Below, piece by piece: positions 1 through 5,851 of a stretch of DNA of 6,153 nucleotides. The notes beneath the pieces were generated by a model, which was given only the letters and a program-made list of their open reading frames with translations, did no database searches and was not told where the DNA came from. The DNA lies in the NCBI GenBank assembly GCA_900555495.1, contig USLD01000083.1, positions 1 to 6,153 of the forward strand. Direction: 5' to 3'. The stretch's first letter is position 1. Each line of letters starts with the position of its first letter. The stretch comes from an uncultured Slackia sp. Lineage in GTDB: Bacteria > Actinomycetota > Coriobacteriia > Coriobacteriales > Eggerthellaceae. The translations under genes and the position numbers were made by a program.

Positions 1-17
1 CGTCTATTCATTACGGA

Positions 18-94
<77 letters not shown>

Positions 95-113
95 GCAACG
101 AAAGTGCTTCGCT

Positions 114-170
114 ATAATAAAACAGACTTGCGCAGTTTGGCAAGAACAATTTTAAATTTTTTTTCAAATT
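114..170 (-). promoter_or_regulatory. tRNA-Ile promoter with upstream A/T tract
   Basis: On the minus strand a -35-like TTGCCA (138-143) is separated by 18 bp from a -10-like TATTAT (114-119). Transcription would start near 107, giving a leader of about 12 nt before the tRNA. Immediately upstream of the -35 (144-170) is a run rich in A and T, including eight consecutive A on the minus strand, which stands out in this GC-rich window and resembles an UP element that binds the RNA polymerase alpha C-terminal domain. Such elements are typical of stable-RNA promoters. The motif match and spacing are seen directly; strength and UP-element activity are inferred. Confidence 0.65.
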
Positions 171-171
171 C

Positions 172-230
172 GCTCGAAGCATCTCTTGACCTGGTGAAAC
201 TTCGAGCAGCGAATCGAATGCCTCATTCGA
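172..230. repeat. Two inverted repeats in the gyrA-tRNA spacer
   Basis: GCTCGAAG at 172-179 is the exact complement of CTTCGAGC at 200-207 (8 bp, 20-nt loop). Just beyond it, TCGAATG at 214-220 pairs with CATTCGA at 224-230 (7 bp, 3-nt loop). Neither has a T tract on the 3' side in the minus-strand reading direction, so neither looks like an intrinsic terminator of gyrA. They may be RNA-processing or structural elements, or chance. The rest of the 273-bp spacer holds the candidate terminators at 284-339 and no ORF with coding character. Confidence 0.4.
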
Positions 231-283
231 GGCGCCGCCTTTCTCGTCACAAAGGGTCGTCCGAGCCCTTCATAACATGCAGA

Positions 284-314
284 AGGCCGGCCCTGGGAAC
301 CCCAGAACCGGCCT
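284..314 (-). terminator. GC-rich hairpin downstream of gyrA, weak terminator candidate
   Basis: AGGCCGG (284-290) pairs with CCGGCCT (308-314). After a 2x2 internal loop, CTGGG (293-297) pairs with CCCAG (301-305) around a 3-nt loop. The stem is strong and lies 54 nt past the gyrA stop. The minus-strand sequence after it begins TTCTGC, with no real U tract, so it may act as a 3'-end stabiliser, or a factor-dependent site, rather than an efficient intrinsic terminator. Confidence 0.4.
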
Positions 315-317
315 CGG

Positions 318-339
318 AAAAAGCCCGATCCGCAGATCG
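318..339 (-). terminator. Small hairpin plus T5, possible gyrA terminator
   Basis: In the minus-strand direction, CGATC (335-339 on plus) and GATCG (326-330) form a 5-bp stem with a 4-nt loop, followed three bases later by TTTTT (318-322). It begins 28 nt beyond the gyrA stop codon. The stem is short and partly A/T, and the T run is set off by GGC, so termination would be partial at best. Together with the following hairpin (284-314) it may give tandem weak termination. Confidence 0.35.
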
Positions 340-367
340 ACGCCACGACGGCGGTCACGAAACGGGA

Positions 368-2944
368 TTAGTCCCTTTCGGCGGCCGACAGCTCGTCGTC
401 ATCGTCGACGGCGGCATCCGACGCCACGTCGATCAACGACGCCTGGTTGGGGTCGCCCTCGGCGGGCTCGGCGGCCTTCTTCTGGCGACGCTTCGTCGAA
501 TCGGTGGCGATAGCCACGGCGGTCACTTTGTCATCGTCGGCAACGTTCATGACACGCACGCCCTGGGTCGAGCGGCCGAGCTGGCTCACATCCTCGACGG
601 GCGTGCGAATCACGACGCCTTCCTCGGAGATGATCATGAGCTCGCTCGAGGGCTTCACGACCTTCATGGCCGTCAGCAAGCCCTTCTTGGCGGTCATCGT
701 GATGGTGAAGACGCCCTGGCCTCCGCGATGGTGCTCAGGGTACTCGCCGACCGGCGTCCTCTTGCCATAACCCTTCTCGGTGATGACGAACAGCTCCGTG
801 TCGGGCTTGGCCACTTCCATGCCCAAGACCTTCACGCCCGCAGGCACCGTCATGCCGCGCACACCCATGGTGTCGCGACCCATGGCGCGGGCCTCGGACT
901 CGTCCCACATGATGGCTTTGCCGGCGCTCGACACCATCATGACCTTCTCGCCCTGTTTCACGCGGCGCACGGCGATCAGGCTGTCGCCGTCCTTCAGGTT
1001 GATGGCGATCAGACCGTCGCGGCGCGTGCGGTCGTACAGGCTCATGGAAGTCTTTTTCACCATGCCCTGCTCGGTGCCGAACATGAGGAACTCGTCCTCG
1101 GGGAAGTCCTTCGTGGCGATGATGGCCGAAATGGTCTCGCCCTTGGAAAGCGGCAGCAGGTTCACGATGGCCGTGCCGCGCGCGTGGCGACTTGCCTCGG
1201 GAAGCTCGTAGACCTTCAGGCGATACACCTTGCCGGCCGTGGAGAAGAACAGCATGTAGCTATGCGTCGACGCCACGAACAGATGCTCGACGAAGTCGTT
1301 GTCCTTGAGGTTGACGCCCTGCATGCCCTTGCCGCCGCGCTTCTGCTGGCGGTACGTAGCGACAGGGAGGCGCTTGACGTAGCCGGCCTTGGTCACCGTG
1401 ACGACCATGTCCTCTTCCGCGATCAGGTCCTCGACGTCGAGCTCTTTCGCCTCGGCGGCAAGACGGGTGCGGCGCGGGGTGTTGAACTTGTTCTTGACCT
1501 CCTGCAGCTCCTCCTTGATGACCTGACGCACGAGCGTCTCGTCAGACAGGATCTGCTTGTAGTAGGCGATCTTCTCACGCAGCTCGTTCAACTCGCCCTC
1601 GAGCTTGTGGCGCTCCAGACCGGTCAGACGGCGCAGGCGCATCTCGAGAATCGCGGCGGTCTGGGCCTCGGACAGCGAGAAGCGCTCCATCAGCTTCGCG
1701 GACGCCTCTTTATCGGTCTGAGACCCGCGAATGATGGCGATGACCTCGTCGATGTGGTCGAGCGCGACAAGCAGGCCCTCCAAGATATGGGCGCGTTCTT
1801 CGGCCTTGCGCAAATCGAAGCGCGTACGGCGGACGATGACGTCTTCCTGGTGCTTGATGTAGTGGAACAGCATCTCCTTGAGCGAAAGCGTGTGGGGCAC
1901 GCCGTCGACCAGTGCGAGCATGTTCACGCCCCAGCCGACCTGCAGCTGGGTGTGCTTGTACAGCTTGTTGAGCACAACCTGGGGAATGGCGTTCTGCTTC
2001 AGCTCGATGATGATGTCGACCGGGCTGTTGCGGTCGGCGCCGTCGTGCACGTTCGAGATCTCGGGGAGTTTCTTCTCGCGAATGAGCTCGCCCAGCTTGG
2101 TCATCAGGTTGGTGCGGTTCACCTGATAGGGGATCTCGGTGATGACGATGGAGCTCTTGCCGTTCTTGCCCTCGACGATCTTGTGCTTGGCGCGGATCGT
2201 CAGGCTGCCGCGGCCGGTCTCGTATGCGTCGATGATGCCCTTGCGGCCCATGATGATGCCGCCGGTAGGGAAGTCGGGGCCGGGGAGCACCTTCATGAGC
2301 TCCTCGGTGGTGACGTCCGGGTTGTCGAGCATCATGCACGTGGCGTCGATCGTCTCGCCCAGATTATGGGGCGGGATGTTCGTCGCCATGCCGACGGCGA
2401 TGCCGTTGCTGCCGTTGACGAGCAGGTTCGGGAAGCGCGCGGGAAGCACCTCGGGCTCCTGCAGGCTCTCATCGTAGTTCGGGCGCCAATCGACCGTTTC
2501 CTTCTCGAGGTCGCGCAGGAGCTCCATTGCGGGCTTCGCCAGACGGGCCTCGGTGTAACGCATTGCGGCTGCGGAGTCGCCGTCGATGCTGCCGAAGTTG
2601 CCGTGGCCGTCGACCAGGGGATCGCGCATGGAGAAGTCCTGGGCCAGACGGACCATGGTGTTGTACACGGCGAAGTCGCCATGCGGATGGTATTTACCGA
2701 TAACGTCGCCGACCGTACGCGCAGACTTGCTGTGCGGGCGAGAAGGCGTGATGCCGCTATCGTGCATTGCGTACAGGATGCGGCGGTGTACGGGCTTGAG
2801 GCCGTCGCGCACGTCAGGAAGGGCGCGCGACATGATGACGCTCATCGAATACTCGAGAAACGACGTGCGCATCTCCTTGCCAAGCTCGGCGGATTTGATT
2901 CCGGAAGCTCCGGAATCGATATCGTCGAAGTTCTGTTCAGCCAC
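368..2944 (-). CDS. gyrA: DNA gyrase subunit A (fluoroquinolone-resistance-type QRDR)
   Basis: GyrA is the breakage-reunion subunit of DNA gyrase (A2B2), which introduces negative supercoils using ATP hydrolysed by GyrB. The 858-aa product is of normal length. Order: N-terminal winged-helix/tower domain (about 30-500) with catalytic tyrosine in AAAMRYTEARL (Tyr130 = E. coli Tyr122), the QRDR HGDFAVYNT (88-96), a coiled-coil region near 440-485, then the DNA-wrapping beta-pinwheel (about 510-815). The GyrA box QKRGGKG (534-540) identifies gyrase rather than topoisomerase IV ParC. The tail ends acidic (DDDDE at 847-851), as in many GyrA proteins. The start is GTG, chosen because the conserved N-terminus begins there and GGAGGAA lies 6 nt upstream. 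Phe91 and Asn95 replace the usual Ser83 and Asp87 (E. coli numbering), changes classically linked to quinolone resistance. It follows gyrB after 157 bp, and no convincing separate promoter is visible, so co-transcription is likely. Confidence 0.98.
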   Translation of the reverse strand: MAEQNFDDIDSGASGIKSAELGKEMRTSFLEYSMSVIMSRALPDVRDGLKPVHRRILYAMHDSGITPSRPHSKSARTVGDVIGKYHPHGDFAVYNTMVRLAQDFSMRDPLVDGHGNFGSIDGDSAAAMRYTEARLAKPAMELLRDLEKETVDWRPNYDESLQEPEVLPARFPNLLVNGSNGIAVGMATNIPPHNLGETIDATCMMLDNPDVTTEELMKVLPGPDFPTGGIIMGRKGIIDAYETGRGSLTIRAKHKIVEGKNGKSSIVITEIPYQVNRTNLMTKLGELIREKKLPEISNVHDGADRNSPVDIIIELKQNAIPQVVLNKLYKHTQLQVGWGVNMLALVDGVPHTLSLKEMLFHYIKHQEDVIVRRTRFDLRKAEERAHILEGLLVALDHIDEVIAIIRGSQTDKEASAKLMERFSLSEAQTAAILEMRLRRLTGLERHKLEGELNELREKIAYYKQILSDETLVRQVIKEELQEVKNKFNTPRRTRLAAEAKELDVEDLIAEEDMVVTVTKAGYVKRLPVATYRQQKRGGKGMQGVNLKDNDFVEHLFVASTHSYMLFFSTAGKVYRLKVYELPEASRHARGTAIVNLLPLSKGETISAIIATKDFPEDEFLMFGTEQGMVKKTSMSLYDRTRRDGLIAINLKDGDSLIAVRRVKQGEKVMMVSSAGKAIMWDESEARAMGRDTMGVRGMTVPAGVKVLGMEVAKPDTELFVITEKGYGKRTPVGEYPEHHRGGQGVFTITMTAKKGLLTAMKVVKPSSELMIISEEGVVIRTPVEDVSQLGRSTQGVRVMNVADDDKVTAVAIATDSTKRRQKKAAEPAEGDPNQASLIDVASDAAVDDDDELSAAERD
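2660..2674 (-). other. gyrA: GyrA QRDR hotspots: Phe at E. coli Ser83, Asn at Asp87
   Basis: Codon 91 (2672-2674) reads TTC, Phe, and codon 95 (2660-2662) reads AAC, Asn, in the context HGD-F-AVY-N-T. The E. coli segment is HGD-S-AVY-D-T; the catalytic Tyr130/Tyr122 pair gives a constant offset of 8, so the alignment is unambiguous. TTC is one transition from TCC (Ser) and AAC one transition from GAC (Asp). These residues anchor the water-metal-ion bridge that holds quinolones in the cleaved complex. The identities are seen directly; the resistance phenotype is inferred from knowledge of other bacteria. Confidence 0.85.
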
Positions 2945-2949
2945 GATTC

Positions 2950-2957
2950 TTCCTCCA
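2950..2957 (-). promoter_or_regulatory. gyrA ribosome binding site
   Basis: Minus-strand TGGAGGAA lies 5 nt upstream of the GTG at 2944. It is a strong Shine-Dalgarno match and fixes GTG as the gyrA start. The next in-frame Met codon (codon 25) lies inside conserved sequence. Confidence 0.85.
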
Positions 2958-2991
2958 AAGTAGAAGCCGTAGGTTCGTTAATCAAAAACGC

Positions 2992-3008
2992 GAAACATGC
3001 GATGTTTC
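2992..3008. repeat. Inverted repeat sharing a half-site with parS
   Basis: GAAACAT (2992-2998) is the exact complement of ATGTTTC (3002-3008), with a GCG spacer. The right arm is also the left arm of the parS palindrome, so three alternating GAAACA/TGTTTC elements stand in a row. The upstream element reads GCGAAACA (2990-2997), 7 of 8 bases of a parS half-site, but the bases to its left do not complete a second palindrome. Confidence 0.6.
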
Positions 3009-3018
3009 ACGTGAAACA
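3003..3018. promoter_or_regulatory. parS centromere site (ParB binding)
   Basis: TGTTTCACGTGAAACA is a perfect 16-bp palindrome matching the chromosomal parS consensus conserved from Bacillus to Streptomyces. Each half is contacted by one ParB subunit; ParB loads here as a CTP-dependent clamp, spreads on flanking DNA and directs origin segregation with ParA and SMC. Such sites cluster near oriC, which fits the recF-gyrB-gyrA neighbourhood. It lies in the gyrB-gyrA spacer, 58 bp upstream of the gyrA start and 83 bp after the gyrB stop, outside any gene, so it is not constrained by coding. parA and parB themselves are not in the window. Confidence 0.93.
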
Positions 3019-3048
3019 AGCGCTTGTCGAAACACTGCGGAAAGGGCA

Positions 3049-3094
3049 GGGCGGGCGCGGTCGACGCCCGAAACGCCGACACGACGCCCCGCCC
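3049..3094. repeat. GC-rich imperfect inverted repeat after gyrB
   Basis: GGGCGGGCG (3049-3057) pairs with CGCCCCGCCC (3085-3094) with one bulged C, enclosing 27 nt that can pair further internally. It starts 7 nt after the gyrB stop. In the minus-strand direction the stem is followed by TGCCCTTTCC, which is not a U tract, so it is unlikely to stop transcription fully before gyrA. It could attenuate read-through or protect a processed gyrB 3' end. Confidence 0.35.
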
Positions 3095-3101
3095 GGCGGG
3101 A

Positions 3102-5051
3102 TTAGATGTCCAGGAAGCGCACGTCGCGAGCGTGCTTCTGGATGAATTCCTTACGCGGCTCGACCTGGTCGCCCATGAGCTCGGACACGGCCAACTCCGC
3201 GGCGGCGGCGTCTTCGATGCTCACCTGCAGAAGCGTGCGGCTCTCGGGGTCCATGGTGGTTTCCCACAGCTGCTCGGGGTCCATCTCGCCCAGACCTTTG
3301 TAGCGCTGCATGTCGTATTTCTCGGCTTCCGCGCCGAGCTCCTCCATGAGCTGGTCTTTCGCCTCGTCGTTGAAGAGGTACTTCAAGATCTTGCCCGTTT
3401 TCGAATTCTTCTTCTTCAGACCGTACAGCGGCGGCTGCGCGATATAGATGTAGCCGCGGTTGATCAGGTCCGGCATGTAGCGGTAGAAGAACGTCAGCAG
3501 CAGGCAGCGGATGTGCGCGCCGTCGACGTCGGCATCGGTCATGATGATGATGCGGTGGTAGCGCGCAGCGTCGCCGTTGTAGTCGTCGCCGATGTTCGTG
3601 CCGACCGCCGTGATCAGGCTCGAAATGGTGTCGCTCGACAGGGCACGGTTGAGGCCGGCGCGTTCGACGTTGAGGATCTTGCCGCGCAGCGGCAGGATGG
3701 CCTGGTACTTACGATCGCGCGCCTGCTTCGCGGAGCCGCCTGCCGAGTCGCCCTCGACGATGAAGATTTCGGAGAGCGACGGATCTTTGCTGGAGCAGTC
3801 GGCCAGCTTGCCCGGCATGCTGAAGCTGTCGAGCACGCCCTTGCGGCGAGTCATCTCGCGAGCCTTGCGCGCAGCCTCACGCGCCTTGAGCGCCTGTGTC
3901 GCCTTGCCGATGATGCGCTTGGCGGGGGCGGGGTTTTCTTCCAGGAACTCCGCGAGGCCCTTGGTCACCGCGCCCTGCACCAGACCGCGAATCTCGGTGT
4001 TGCCGAGCTTGGTCTTGGTCTGACCCTCGAACTGGGGATCGTGCAGCTTCACGCTCACGACAGCGGCCAAGCCCTCGCGCGTATCGTCGCCCGAAAGGTT
4101 GTTGTCCTTTTCCTTCAAGATACCGTGCGAACGCGCGTAATCGTTGATGGTGCGCGTCAGAGCATTCTTGAAACCGTCGAGATGCGTACCGCCCTCGTGC
4201 GTATTGATGTTGTTGGCGAAGGCAAGCACGCCGCTCGACGAGTAGCTGCTCGACCACTGCATGGCCACCTCGACCGTGCCGTCATCGCTTTCGGCTTCGA
4301 AGTAGATCGGCTTATTGAGCGTCTCTTTGCCCTCGTTGAGATATTTCACGAAGTCGACGATGCCGCCGGCGTACTGGAAGGTGTCGCTTTTCGGCTTGCC
4401 GTCGGCGTCGAGCACGCGCTCGTCGGTCAGCTCGATACGAAGGCCCTTGTTCAAAAACGCCATTTCGCGGAAACGGGTGGCAAGGGTGTCGTAATCGTAG
4501 ACCAGCGTCTCGGTGAACACCTCGGGGTCAGGCCAGAACGTCGTCTTGGTGCCCGTACCCTCCGCGTCGCCGATACGGTGAAGCTTCTCGACCGTCTTAC
4601 CGCGCTCGAACGCGATGGCGTACACGCCGCCGTCTCGCTTGACCTCGACCTCGAGGCGCGTCGAAAGCGCGTTGACGCAGGATACGCCGACGCCATGCAG
4701 GCCGCCCGACACCTTGTAGCCTTCGCCGCCGAATTTACCGCCGGCATGAAGGATCGTCAGAACGACCTCGACCGTGGGGATCTTCTCTTTCGGGTGCTTG
4801 TCGATAGGGATACCGCGGCCGTTGTCGACGACCGTGATGGAATTGTCTTCATGGATGGCCACGTCGATCTTCGTGCAGTAGCCGGCCAAAGCCTCGTCGA
4901 CCGAGTTGTCGACGACCTCGTAGACCAGATGATGCAGACCGCGCGGACCGGTGGAACCGATGTACATACCGGGGCGCTTGCGGACCGCTTCGAGGCCCTC
5001 GAGCACCTGGATGTCCGAGCCATCGTAATGGCCGGGATTCTTCTGTGCCAC
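3102..5051 (-). CDS. gyrB: DNA gyrase subunit B (ATPase)
   Basis: GyrB is the ATP-hydrolysing subunit that drives strand passage by gyrase. The 649-aa product matches the short GyrB type, without the long TOPRIM insertion of enterobacteria. Order: GHKL ATPase (about 15-230) with Glu45 and Asn49 in YEVVDNSVDEA, Asp76 and Gly78 in VVDNGRGIP, and the ATP lid near GGLHGVGVS (116-124); transducer domain with QTKTKLGN (Lys346 equals E. coli Lys337); TOPRIM with EGDSAGGS (Glu433) and DADVDG (Asp506, Asp508); C-terminal YKGLGEM (584-590) and ending RFLDI. The QRDR positions are ordinary (Asp435, and Arg456 as is common in Gram-positives). The open frame extends upstream to an ATG at 5246, but those 65 codons do not resemble GyrB and the ATG overlaps the predicted promoter. 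GTG at 5051, with AGGAG 7 nt upstream and the product starting VAQKNPGHYDGSDIQVLEG, is chosen. Confidence 0.98.
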   Translation of the reverse strand: MAQKNPGHYDGSDIQVLEGLEAVRKRPGMYIGSTGPRGLHHLVYEVVDNSVDEALAGYCTKIDVAIHEDNSITVVDNGRGIPIDKHPKEKIPTVEVVLTILHAGGKFGGEGYKVSGGLHGVGVSCVNALSTRLEVEVKRDGGVYAIAFERGKTVEKLHRIGDAEGTGTKTTFWPDPEVFTETLVYDYDTLATRFREMAFLNKGLRIELTDERVLDADGKPKSDTFQYAGGIVDFVKYLNEGKETLNKPIYFEAESDDGTVEVAMQWSSSYSSSGVLAFANNINTHEGGTHLDGFKNALTRTINDYARSHGILKEKDNNLSGDDTREGLAAVVSVKLHDPQFEGQTKTKLGNTEIRGLVQGAVTKGLAEFLEENPAPAKRIIGKATQALKAREAARKAREMTRRKGVLDSFSMPGKLADCSSKDPSLSEIFIVEGDSAGGSAKQARDRKYQAILPLRGKILNVERAGLNRALSSDTISSLITAVGTNIGDDYNGDAARYHRIIIMTDADVDGAHIRCLLLTFFYRYMPDLINRGYIYIAQPPLYGLKKKNSKTGKILKYLFNDEAKDQLMEELGAEAEKYDMQRYKGLGEMDPEQLWETTMDPESRTLLQVSIEDAAAAELAVSELMGDQVEPRKEFIQKHARDVRFLDI

Positions 5052-5058
5052 GTGCCTA

Positions 5059-5063
5059 CTCCT
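5059..5063 (-). promoter_or_regulatory. gyrB ribosome binding site, decides the GTG start
   Basis: Minus-strand AGGAG lies 7 nt before GTG at 5051. It supports the 649-aa start over the upstream in-frame ATG at 5246, for which no comparable Shine-Dalgarno sequence is seen. Confidence 0.85.
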
Positions 5064-5117
5064 TTTCAAGTTCGTCTGATGGGTTGACACGCTGCCGGAA
5101 GCGAGCGGCGCCGAAGA

Positions 5118-5189
5118 CCAGGATGCATCCAGGCGATCCTGGCAATCCGCGCGAACCGATCGCCCGGCCTCGCGCGAAAGAGGAGGCCG
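5118..5189 (-). promoter_or_regulatory. Structured gyrB 5' leader with two hairpins
   Basis: The untranslated stretch between the predicted start of transcription (about 5238) and the gyrB GTG is about 187 nt. It contains two inverted repeats of the same design. CGGCCTC (5165-5171) pairs with GAGGCCG (5183-5189), and CCAGGAT (5118-5124) pairs with ATCCTGG (5136-5142). Both have 7-bp stems and 11-nt loops. The second also contains the 10-bp palindrome GGATGCATCC (5121-5130). Neither matches a riboswitch family that I recognise. Post-transcriptional control of gyrB is possible but not shown. Confidence 0.4.
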
Positions 5190-5244
5190 AAGCGTCGCCA
5201 AATCGTTTGAAGCTGGGATGAAATGACTTTCCGACAACCTGTTC

Positions 5245-5253
5245 ATAGTATCA
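5245..5253 (-). promoter_or_regulatory. gyrB(-gyrA) promoter, extended -10
   Basis: On the minus strand TGATACTAT forms an extended -10 element (TG-N-TACTAT; four of six matches to TATAAT plus the TG). No TTGACA-like -35 lies 16-18 bp upstream, as expected for extended -10 promoters. It follows directly after the terminator hairpin of the preceding unit, so gyrB would be freed from recF-dciA transcription. Transcription would begin near 5238. Supercoiling-sensitive gyrase promoters often rely on the -10 region, but that regulation is inferred from other species. Confidence 0.5.
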
Positions 5254-5277
5254 CAAAAGGGCGTTTGATACGCCCTT
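5254..5277 (-). terminator. Intrinsic terminator of the recF-dciA unit
   Basis: In the minus-strand direction AAGGGCGT (5270-5277) pairs with ACGCCCTT (5257-5264) around a 5-nt loop, giving an 8-bp GC-centred stem running into TTTTGTG. It lies about 31 nt beyond the dciA-like stop codon and just before the gyrB promoter. The T run is short and partly in the stem, so some read-through into gyrB is plausible. Confidence 0.7.
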
Positions 5278-5308
5278 CGAACGTGCCGTTAGCGATGCTT
5301 CATACCGC

Positions 5309-5851
5309 CTACAAGAGGGGTTTATCGCGTTTTTCCTTTTCCATCCCCGATTTTAACTCCATATCGGAAATCATGGCCCTTAGCAGCGCCTCTCGCAGGC
5401 GTTCGTCCTCGATGGCGGAACATTGAGCCTCGAGCTCTGCGCGCCTCTCAGCGGACAAGGGAACACGCTGGACGCGCTTTGCACAAAAGGGAGCGTCCTC
5501 CTGCATGCGAAACGGGTAGTTCTTCTTGTACTTGCCACGCGAGACGAGAATGCGGAATTCGGCGATATCCTCGCCATAACGTTCAAGCAACTTGAGCTTG
5601 ATCAACTCGCGTCGCGCGTCGAGCTCGGCGGCGAACAGGCTGTCGTCCACGTAGACGATAAGAACCTTCGCGCCATGCTCGTTGACGATATAGACCGCAT
5701 TGGTGTGGTCCAGAAACATCGGCTCCATGACGTCGCGCCACATCTGCTTCACCTTGTTCGCCCGCGCCGCCTTGGCGGCAAGCTCGCTTGTCGCCGCAGT
5801 CGATCGCAGCGTTTTCTGCAGAGCCGACGAAAACGATGTCATCGAAGCCAT
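5309..5851 (-). CDS. DUF721/DciA-family protein, probable replicative helicase loader
   Basis: The 180-aa product belongs by position and sequence to the DUF721 family (between recF and gyrB, as for Rv0004 in mycobacteria). The domain spans about residues 30-115: Trp38 in KQMWRDVM, then the strand-helix core VLIVYVDDSLFAAEL, followed by LLERYGEDIAEFRILV. DUF721 proteins are now called DciA and bind and load the DnaB helicase in bacteria lacking DnaC or DnaI; that role is inferred for this protein. The C-terminal half (about 115-180) is charged, Arg/Glu-rich and likely helical, without a recognised domain. The ATG at 5851 is chosen because GGAGGG stands 8 nt upstream; Met4 (5842) is an alternative. 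Its start overlaps the recF end by 13 bp, implying translational coupling. The open frame upstream of 5851 is a shadow of recF. Confidence 0.85.
   Translation of the reverse strand: MASMTSFSSALQKTLRSTAATSELAAKAARANKVKQMWRDVMEPMFLDHTNAVYIVNEHGAKVLIVYVDDSLFAAELDARRELIKLKLLERYGEDIAEFRILVSRGKYKKNYPFRMQEDAPFCAKRVQRVPLSAERRAELEAQCSAIEDERLREALLRAMISDMELKSGMEKEKRDKPLL

Noticed and set aside
186..201. GTGAAAC, a parS-like half near 194-200
   Set aside because: The other half is unrelated, so this is a single chance half-site.
954..969. TGTTTCAC half-site of parS within gyrA
   Set aside because: The right half, GCGGCGCA, matches only about half of the consensus and the palindrome is lost. It lies in coding sequence and is probably chance.
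2954..2985. Possible gyrA promoter (TTGATT, 17 bp, TACTTT)
   Set aside because: The -10 match is poor and transcription would start at or inside the Shine-Dalgarno sequence, leaving no usable leader. Co-transcription from gyrB is simpler.
3024..5087. A 687-codon plus-strand open frame antisense to gyrB
   Set aside because: Same cause: codon-aligned antisense of a high-GC gene. It covers gyrB almost exactly and has no recognisable domain or good ribosome binding site.
5052..5246. A 65-residue N-terminal extension of GyrB starting at ATG 5246
   Set aside because: The residues show no GyrB similarity, the ATG lies in the predicted -10 region, and a strong Shine-Dalgarno sequence precedes GTG 5051, where the family N-terminus begins.
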